From an uncultured Alphaproteobacteria bacterium (lineage in GTDB: Bacteria; Pseudomonadota; Alphaproteobacteria; CAAHEQ01; UBA3637), in the NCBI GenBank assembly GCA_947629595.1, contig CANREI010000004.1:1-33272 (forward strand): a DNA stretch of 33,272 nucleotides. The letters run 5' to 3'. The translations under genes were made by a program, and so were the position numbers. The first letter of the stretch is position 1; each line of letters starts with the position of its first letter. The notes under the pieces are model-generated. The model searched no databases. It was given only the letters and a program-made list of their open reading frames with translations, and was not told where the DNA came from. Positions 19,944 to 26,090 of this stretch are shown here, in pieces.

Positions 19944-21821
19944 ATGTCCATTCGATTATTACCGCAAAATCTGATCAATCAAATCGCTGCCGGCGAAGTG
20001 GTGGAGCGCCCTTCCTCCGCCTTAAAAGAATTGATTGAAAATGCCGTTGATGCCGGCGCCACAAGAATTGACATTAAAATTCAAAACGGCGGTAAAACCT
20101 TTTTTTCCGTAACGGATAACGGCAAAGGTATGACGAAAGAGGAATTAACGTTGGCCGTTGAACGGCATGCCACCAGCAAATTACCGCATGACGACTTGTT
20201 TGAAATCAATTTTTTGGGGTTCCGCGGTGAAGCCCTGCCCTCCATCGGTTCGGTTGCCAAATTAAGTATTTCGTCACGCACGCCCGATTCGGCGGAAGCA
20301 TGGAATATTAAAGTTGAAGGCGGCCATAAGTTTCCGCCCGTGCCGACAGCGCATCCGATCGGCACAACGGTTGAAGTGAAAGAGTTATTTTTTGCCACGC
20401 CTGCCCGTTTAAAATTTTTAAAATCGGATCAAAGCGAATATTTAAGCGTGAAAGAAATCGTTAATCGCATTGCCATGGCTTATCCGCATATTCAATTTAT
20501 TTTATCCGATGAAAAACGGCAGATTTTAAATTATCCGATTGTGCCGGAACTGTTTGATCGCGTTGCGCAAGTTATCGGTAAATCGTTTCATGAAAATGCC
20601 GTCCCGATTGATGAAGTTTATGATGATATGACTTTAAAAGGCTTTGTCAGTCTGCCCACTTATACGCGTTCAACTGGTGCCGAGCAATATTTATTCGTGA
20701 ACGGTCGTTTTATTCGGGATAAACTTGTAACCGGCGCCGTTCGGGGGGCCTATCAAGGATTGATCGGGCATGATGCCTATCCCGTTCTGGCCTTGTTTTT
20801 AAAGCTTTCCAATGAAAATGTCGATGTCAATGTTCATCCGGCCAAAATTGAAGTTCGTTTTAAAGAAAGTGCCAAAATTCGCGGATTTTTAGTGGCGGCC
20901 ATTCGTAACGCATTGGCGCAAAACGGGTTTAAAACCGCTACCACCATCGGTATCGGCGCTTTGGAAAAAAGTCAGCCGCAATCTTTTCCCGCAAGAAAAC
21001 ATATCTCTGTTTTTGAAAATAATCGGCAAATGCAAATGATGTCCGATGTTGTTTCCGACAAACCGTCAACAAACTGGGCACCCGATTACACATTGCCGCA
21101 TATCGGATACAGCGTTAAAAAAGATTTGCCCGATGAAAAGCCTGAAACGCCCGCATTTTCCGAACCGTACCAAAATGCCGAACCGAATATCGCGCCGAAT
21201 GTTACAAATTTGTCGGAAAACAAGCCGCAAAGCGAAACTTTTCCGCCGCTCGGATATGCCAAAGCACAGCTTTATAAAACATATATTATTTCGCAAACGG
21301 CAGACAGCATTATCATTATTGATCAACATGCGGCGCATGAGCGTTTAACTTATGAAAAGCTGGCGCAAAATATGGCCGATCATGCGCAAACACAGCTGCT
21401 GCTCATACCGGAAGTCATTGAATTATCGCCTGATGAAACAATGATATTAAGCACGCGCGCCAATGAATTAAAAGATATGGGTTTTGTCATTGATGCTTTC
21501 GGGCGAGATTGTGTTGCCGTGCGGGAAATTCCGGCGTTGTTGTCTCAAAGCGACATTCAAAAACTTGTGCAAGATTTAGCCGATACGATTTTGGAATATG
21601 ACGACACCGTTTTATTAAAAGACAAAATGAAAGATATTTGTGCACGCATTGCCTGTCACGGTTCCGTTCGTGCCGGACGGGTTTTAACAATCGATGAAAT
21701 GAACGCACTGCTCCGTCAAATGGAAGAATGCGCAACGGCCGGGCAATGCATTCACGGGCGACCGACATATATTGAATTAAAACTCAACGATATCGAGCGG
21801 TTATTCGGACGCAAAAAATAG
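19944..21821 (+). CDS. mutL: DNA mismatch repair protein MutL
   Basis: IRLLPQNLINQIAAGEVVERPSSALKELIENAVDAGA, GFRGEALPSI, CIHGRPTYIEL. Confidence 0.97.
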   Translation: MSIRLLPQNLINQIAAGEVVERPSSALKELIENAVDAGATRIDIKIQNGGKTFFSVTDNGKGMTKEELTLAVERHATSKLPHDDLFEINFLGFRGEALPSIGSVAKLSISSRTPDSAEAWNIKVEGGHKFPPVPTAHPIGTTVEVKELFFATPARLKFLKSDQSEYLSVKEIVNRIAMAYPHIQFILSDEKRQILNYPIVPELFDRVAQVIGKSFHENAVPIDEVYDDMTLKGFVSLPTYTRSTGAEQYLFVNGRFIRDKLVTGAVRGAYQGLIGHDAYPVLALFLKLSNENVDVNVHPAKIEVRFKESAKIRGFLVAAIRNALAQNGFKTATTIGIGALEKSQPQSFPARKHISVFENNRQMQMMSDVVSDKPSTNWAPDYTLPHIGYSVKKDLPDEKPETPAFSEPYQNAEPNIAPNVTNLSENKPQSETFPPLGYAKAQLYKTYIISQTADSIIIIDQHAAHERLTYEKLAQNMADHAQTQLLLIPEVIELSPDETMILSTRANELKDMGFVIDAFGRDCVAVREIPALLSQSDIQKLVQDLADTILEYDDTVLLKDKMKDICARIACHGSVRAGRVLTIDEMNALLRQMEECATAGQCIHGRPTYIELKLNDIERLFGRKK

Positions 21822-22676
21822 CTATTTCCAATAATCTTTAATCCAAGTTGCCGGTTTTAAATGCTTATACAGTTTTTTAATGCCGCGGGGATATTTTCTG
21901 TCCGTGGGATCGGAACACCAAATGCCTTTTGAAGCGTCTTCCAAATCGGGCAATCCGTGAAAAGCAATCATTTTCAAGCCTTTTATGTCGGGAATTTTCG
22001 GCGACACAAACGACCGCAAATACCACTTGGGCAAGCAATGAAAACGAAAGCTTTTAAACCAATTATCCGGCCAAAAATTTAATTTTCCCCATTTTTCAAT
22101 TACTTTACCGGATAAATATTCCTGCGATGCCGTGTAAAATTTTTCAACCACTTCTTTGGGATGTTCTTCAAAATAACGTTTAATAAATCCCAACGTGCCC
22201 ACAACAAACGAATAACAGCTTGCCTGCCCGACTTTATCCCCTTTGGAATGCCAATCGTTAATAATGTAAAATTGAGTGCCTTTCGGATATTCAAAAAACT
22301 CATCTAAATTGCCCACAATCAGCGAATCCAAATCAAAGAAAAACACTCTTTGGCCGTCCAATCCGCCCAAATGATCATCACACAAAGCAGCTTCTTTGCG
22401 ATATGAATATTTTTGCGCCCATTCTTTTTCGGCGGGATTCACGTTTGTAAATTCGGGCAACGGATGCACGATAATATCGGGATTTAACCCCTCGGGATAT
22501 TCGGTAAAGCAATGAAAATCAATTTTATATTTTGTATTTCTTTTAATCATGGAACACAGTTTATTCACATCATCGGGTCCGTAATAAGTCGGCCCCCATT
22601 TAATGCAAATCACGTTATATTTTTTTGCCGATGAAGTCATTTTTTGATTTTTATTTTCCGATGTTTTTGTTTTCAT
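21822..22676 (-). CDS. Glycosyltransferase-like protein
   Basis: YNVICIKWGPTYYGPDDVNKLCSMI...RVFFFDLDSLIVGNLDEFF (DxD-like) ...KMIAFHGLPD; GGAGG upstream of ATG 22676. Confidence 0.6.
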   Translation of the reverse strand: MKTKTSENKNQKMTSSAKKYNVICIKWGPTYYGPDDVNKLCSMIKRNTKYKIDFHCFTEYPEGLNPDIIVHPLPEFTNVNPAEKEWAQKYSYRKEAALCDDHLGGLDGQRVFFFDLDSLIVGNLDEFFEYPKGTQFYIINDWHSKGDKVGQASCYSFVVGTLGFIKRYFEEHPKEVVEKFYTASQEYLSGKVIEKWGKLNFWPDNWFKSFRFHCLPKWYLRSFVSPKIPDIKGLKMIAFHGLPDLEDASKGIWCSDPTDRKYPRGIKKLYKHLKPATWIKDYWK

Positions 22677-22806
22677 TGAACCTCCGTTGACATATCTGTG
22701 ATTTTTATAGTGTATCGACATCAACAAAATATGTCAAGCTAAAATTATTTACATAAAAATCAGCCGTCGGATTGTTTTTCAAAAGAAAAGCGCCGACGAC
22801 ACCGTT

Positions 22807-22831
22807 AAAAAATCCCCCGAAAAAGGGGGAA
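22807..22831 (-). terminator. Rho-independent terminator for the minus-strand pilin-like gene
   Basis: Minus strand TCCCCC-tttttc-GGGGGA-TTTTTT. Confidence 0.8.
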
Positions 22832-22872
22832 GCGGCAGAATAAACTAGGCTTTTTTAATGTTTGCACCGATA

Positions 22873-22942
22873 TTTTCCCTCTATCGGCGGGTGGGACAGA
22901 CGGCTTTATGTCGTCTGTCGCTATGGGCCGATAGGGGGAAAA
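22873..22942 (-). repeat. Nested-hairpin element, copy 0, downstream of the left pilin-like gene
   Basis: Outer arms TTTTCCCTCTATCGGC (22873-22888) / GCCGATAGGGGGAAAA (22927-22942); inner stem GACAGACG (22895-22902) / CGTCTGTC (22912-22919). Confidence 0.88.
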
Positions 22943-23059
22943 TGAGTACGGCATTGCACATTTTCTACCCGAAAAGAGAGGAGAGGTGCCCCGCTGAATG
23001 GAAGCCTTAAAGGCGGGGCATCGGGAGGGACGATGGCTTCGTCCTCTCAAAAGCTGGCC

Positions 23060-24637
23060 TCACTCACATAAGGCATAGTCGAAGCTGCCGTTGCCGCGAC
23101 TGATGTAGTCGAGGTAACCGTTATAGAGGTAGACGCGGTACGCGAAGCAGGAAGAATCATTACTTCCATATGGATCGCTCAACCATAAATACTGGCTCGG
23201 ACGACTGTCTTCCTTCCCGTTATACGCCTTGCTTAATTCCTTCACTCCACTACTTACATCATCACTCGTGCTAGACTTATTACACGCCATCTCTGACCCC
23301 TCTGCATGGCAATATCCATATATACACTCTCCTCCGCTATATTGAATTTTATGCCTACATTGTAATTCAGAAATTGTCACCATGTGTTTATTACCCGGCA
23401 ACGCCTCGCAGAACCGCTTCGCACTCCACCAGGTCATAACCTTTGTTGATATAATGTATTTACTGCTTATATCTCCTGATTTGTTAATATCACTTTCTGC
23501 CTTCCTGCACTCACTCTTATAAGTGTCACTCCCCTCACCAAAGCCTTTGCTCTTATCAAATTCACTTGTGCAACTATATCCCCGATACAAATAGCAATAC
23601 TCTCCCTCTTTGCAATCAGCATTACTCTCGCATTCGCCGATTTTGCAGCGTTGTTTTTCTTCATCCCAATCGGCACATTGGTTGCATGTACCATAATTAG
23701 CGTAATAACCTGTATCGCACCAATAATGCTTCCCGTCTCCTTTTTTATCACAATCACTGTTCGTTCTGCATTCAACACATTGATTACTATACAAAACCGG
23801 CTTATCTTCCGGACATGTGGCAACACATTCACTGCCGTTCCAGTTTGGTGTATCCGGATAAACATTTTTGCAAGTATCACACTTACCCTCGGCGTTACAA
23901 ATCGGATAACTTGAACTGGTGCAATGGCTGTTATCACCGCATGCCGCACACTCTTCTATTTCTTTATTCCAATGCTGACTTGATGAGCATTTGCATTGCC
24001 TTGTCGCTTCATCCCACGGCGCGTCTTCCGGGCAGTTTTTACACGCACCGTCTGCGCTGCAATACCCTTCACACGTTGCCTCATCGCATTCTTTTCCGCC
24101 GCCCGAAACGCCCAAATCTTTGGTCGAAAAGGCTACCATTACTTCATTTTCTTCATTGTCACAAGGGATTTCCGCCGTCTCATAATCTTTACCGTTAATT
24201 TCTAATACGGCCGTATCATCCATGCCGTCTAATAAGGTTGCCAAAGGTTTACACACCCCGGCCGGTATGCCTGATAATGCAAATGAATAGCCCGTTTCTG
24301 TTTCGCCCGGCGTTTCTGTTTCTATATCTTCAAATTCAACCGCAACGCCATAATTTGCATTAAATTTTAAGTGTTTTTCATCATCGTACGGCGAGCCGAG
24401 CAATAATTCTTCCGCCCCTTGCGCAACTTTTATTTTTGCATCGGTGCGCATGAGGTTAATTTCATTCGCGATTTGATTCGCCTGATACCGATTCATGGCC
24501 ATTCTATATCCTGAAATGCCGCCGATTGAAATAACGCCGATAACGGCCAGAACGCCCAGCATTTCAACCATACTACGGCCTTGTTGCGCTTGATTTTCAA
24601 TTTGTTTTAATTGTTTTTTCCTTGTTTTATTGCTCAT
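23060..24637 (-). CDS. Pilin-like N-terminus, Cys-rich modules and C-type-lectin-like C-terminus
   Basis: QQGRSMVEMLGVLAVIGVISIGGISGYRMAMNRYQANQIANEINLMR (prepilin-like helix with Glu5); Cys-rich middle; MTWWSAKRFCEAL...YLWLSDPY...CFAYRVYLYNGYLDY...ALCE. Confidence 0.8.
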   Translation of the reverse strand: MSNKTRKKQLKQIENQAQQGRSMVEMLGVLAVIGVISIGGISGYRMAMNRYQANQIANEINLMRTDAKIKVAQGAEELLLGSPYDDEKHLKFNANYGVAVEFEDIETETPGETETGYSFALSGIPAGVCKPLATLLDGMDDTAVLEINGKDYETAEIPCDNEENEVMVAFSTKDLGVSGGGKECDEATCEGYCSADGACKNCPEDAPWDEATRQCKCSSSQHWNKEIEECAACGDNSHCTSSSYPICNAEGKCDTCKNVYPDTPNWNGSECVATCPEDKPVLYSNQCVECRTNSDCDKKGDGKHYWCDTGYYANYGTCNQCADWDEEKQRCKIGECESNADCKEGEYCYLYRGYSCTSEFDKSKGFGEGSDTYKSECRKAESDINKSGDISSKYIISTKVMTWWSAKRFCEALPGNKHMVTISELQCRHKIQYSGGECIYGYCHAEGSEMACNKSSTSDDVSSGVKELSKAYNGKEDSRPSQYLWLSDPYGSNDSSCFAYRVYLYNGYLDYISRGNGSFDYALCE

Positions 24638-24650
24638 TTTTCGCTTCCTT

Positions 24651-24840
24651 TCAATGCAAATAGCATAAAATAAACGTACCTTTAATGCAACGCTGATTCC
24701 GGGGTAAAATTACCCTTAAATTTTGGTAAAATGGCCTTTTTATAAACCATTGATATTGCATTAAAAATACCTCAAAATAAATTTTTTTTGAAAAAATCAA
24801 AAAAAAGTGTTGCAAAAATCGTACGTTTTTTTGATGCATA
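24651..24840 (-). promoter_or_regulatory. Leader of the left pilin-like gene (inverted copy of 25890-26088)
   Basis: Minus strand cgtacg-attttTGCAACACTTTTTTTTGATTTTTTCAAAAAAA...TTTAATGCAATATCAA...GGGTAATTTTACCC...GCGTTGCATTAAA...TTTATTTTATGCTATT closely matches the right leader. Confidence 0.75.
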
Positions 24841-24851
24841 TTCAAAAAAAA

Positions 24852-25029
24852 TCGCCTTGATGAGAGGCGACCGGAAGTTGGAAACTACTCAAAGGAAATA
24901 GTGCGATATATTGACCAAAAGGCTATTTTATCGCCTTCCGGTCGTTCGATTACTTGCCTTGTTTATAAAAAAACAAGGCTAAAATCTATCCTTTTTCAAG
25001 GATACCTTTGAAAGAGGTTTCCATACCTC
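24852..25029. other. Cluster of hairpins, candidate structured ncRNA or cis element
   Basis: TCGCCT/AGGCGA (24852/24865); CGACCGGAAG/CTTCCGGTCG (24868/24935); GCCTTGTTT/AAACAAGGC (24956/24971); TATCCTT/AAGGATA (24987/24998); GAGGT/ACCTC (25014/25025). Confidence 0.45.
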
Positions 25030-25110
25030 GGGGCACACATCACTTGCCTTGCTTCCAGAATAAAAGCTTTTCATACCAATGTCAAGCAGAAAAAGCAGCA
25101 TCATTTATTT

Positions 25111-25177
25111 TTTCCTCTATCGGCCCATAGCGGAGCGGCACAGTTGCGCCGCTCCACATCCGCCGATAGAGGGGAAA
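25111..25177 (+). repeat. Nested-hairpin element A (type I)
   Basis: Outer TTTCCTCTATCGGC/GCCGATAGAGGGGAAA; inner GGAGCGGC (25132-25139) acagttgc GCCGCTCC (25148-25155). Confidence 0.9.
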
Positions 25178-25217
25178 TTCGGCGACAACGTTAAAATTTG
25201 ATACATTTTCCCTGCTA

Positions 25218-25288
25218 TTTTCTCAATTTTCGGTCCACCGCGCTATTCCACAATAGCGGGATAGCACTTCCCGCCGAAAATAAGAGAG
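25218..25288 (+). repeat. Nested-hairpin element B (type II)
   Basis: Outer TCTCAATTTTCGG/CCGAAAATAAGAGA; inner CGCTATT (25241-25247) ccac AATAGCG (25252-25258). Confidence 0.85.
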
Positions 25289-25418
25289 GAAACAAATACA
25301 GTTACCCTCAAAAAATAAATATAATATCAGCCGAAAAGAAAAGAGAGTGCCAACTGCAAATAGAGAAGAAAAATATCGTTTGTCTTTACCACTTCTGCCA
25401 AAATGACAGCCTGACGCC

Positions 25419-25487
25419 TTTCCTCCTATCGGCACATAGCGACAGACGACATAAAGCCGTCTGTCACACCCGCCGATAGAGGGGAAA
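25419..25487 (+). repeat. Nested-hairpin element C (type I)
   Basis: Outer TTTCCTCCTATCGGC/GCCGATAGAGGGGAAA; inner GACAGACG (25441-25448) / CGTCTGTC (25458-25465). Confidence 0.9.
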
Positions 25488-25560
25488 AAGAGAGTGCCAT
25501 ATACAGATAACAGAGTGATACATTAAAAAAATAACGCCGCTTTCGGTTCTCTACCTTTTC

Positions 25561-25627
25561 TTTCTCATTCTCGGCACATAGCGGAACGTCACAATTGCGA
25601 CGTTCCACATCCGCCGAGAATGAGAGA
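25561..25627 (+). repeat. Nested-hairpin element D (type I)
   Basis: Outer TCTCATTCTCGGC/GCCGAGAATGAGA; inner GGAACGTC (25583-25590) acaattgc GACGTTCC (25599-25606). Confidence 0.9.
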
Positions 25628-25653
25628 CAGAGACACAATTTTCTTTTCCTGCC

Positions 25654-25722
25654 TTTCTTATTTTCGGCACACCGCGCCGGCGCATATTTCAAGCGCCGCT
25701 ACTTCCCGCCGAAAATAAGAAA
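25654..25722 (+). repeat. Nested-hairpin element E (type II)
   Basis: Perfect 15-bp outer stem TTTCTTATTTTCGGC/GCCGAAAATAAGAAA; inner CGGCGC/GCGCCG (25678/25693). Confidence 0.9.
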
Positions 25723-25774
25723 CCGTGCCCAAATGATACCTTTTCTAGCTGTTTTTAGCTGCAAAGTCTCATCA

Positions 25775-25842
25775 TTTCCCCCTGTCGGCCCATAGCGATG
25801 CGCCACTTTCTGCGGCGCAACCCACACGCCGATAGAAGGAAA
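25775..25842 (+). repeat. Nested-hairpin element F (type I, less perfect outer stem)
   Basis: Outer TTTCCCCCTGTCGGC/GCCGATAGAAGGAAA; inner TGCGCC/GGCGCA (25799/25814). Confidence 0.85.
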
Positions 25843-25889
25843 ATCCAGTGACAACGCTAAAAACCGACATATTTTCCCAATTACCTGTC

Positions 25890-26088
25890 CTCAAAAAAAC
25901 GTACGTTTTTTGCAACACTTTTTTTTGATTTTTTCAAAAAAATTTTATTTGGAGGTAAATTTAATGCAATATCAAAGGGTTATAAAAAGCCTGTTTTATC
26001 AATTTTTGAGGGTAATTTTACCCCCGAATCTGCGTTGCATTAAACGTACGTTTATTTTATGCTATTCGTATACTGAAAGGGAGTCGGA
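25890..26088 (+). promoter_or_regulatory. Leader of the right pilin-like gene (inverted copy of 24651-24840)
   Basis: CGTACG (25900-25905), TTTAATGCAA (25960-25969), GGGTAATTTTACCC (26010-26023), TTGCATTAAA (26035-26044), CGTACG (26045-26050). Confidence 0.75.
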
Positions 26089-26090
26089 AA

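Noticed and set aside
24852-24944. Hammerhead ribozyme suggested by TTGATGAGAGGCGACCGGAAGTTGGAAAC
   Set aside because: The CUGAUGA...GAAA core is not exact and the required three-stem arrangement was not found.
25111-25842. Possible CRISPR array
   Set aside because: Units are palindromic with differing stem sequences and irregular spacing, with no constant repeat/unique spacer pattern and no cas genes in the window.
25111-25842. Possible integron attC array
   Set aside because: Hairpins have bulged asymmetric structure, but no RYYYAAC/GTTRRRY boxes, no cassette ORFs between units and no integrase were seen.
22807-26090. Possible insertion sequence or transposon between the pilin-like genes
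   Set aside because: No transposase-like ORF in any frame; the inverted repeats are the gene leaders.
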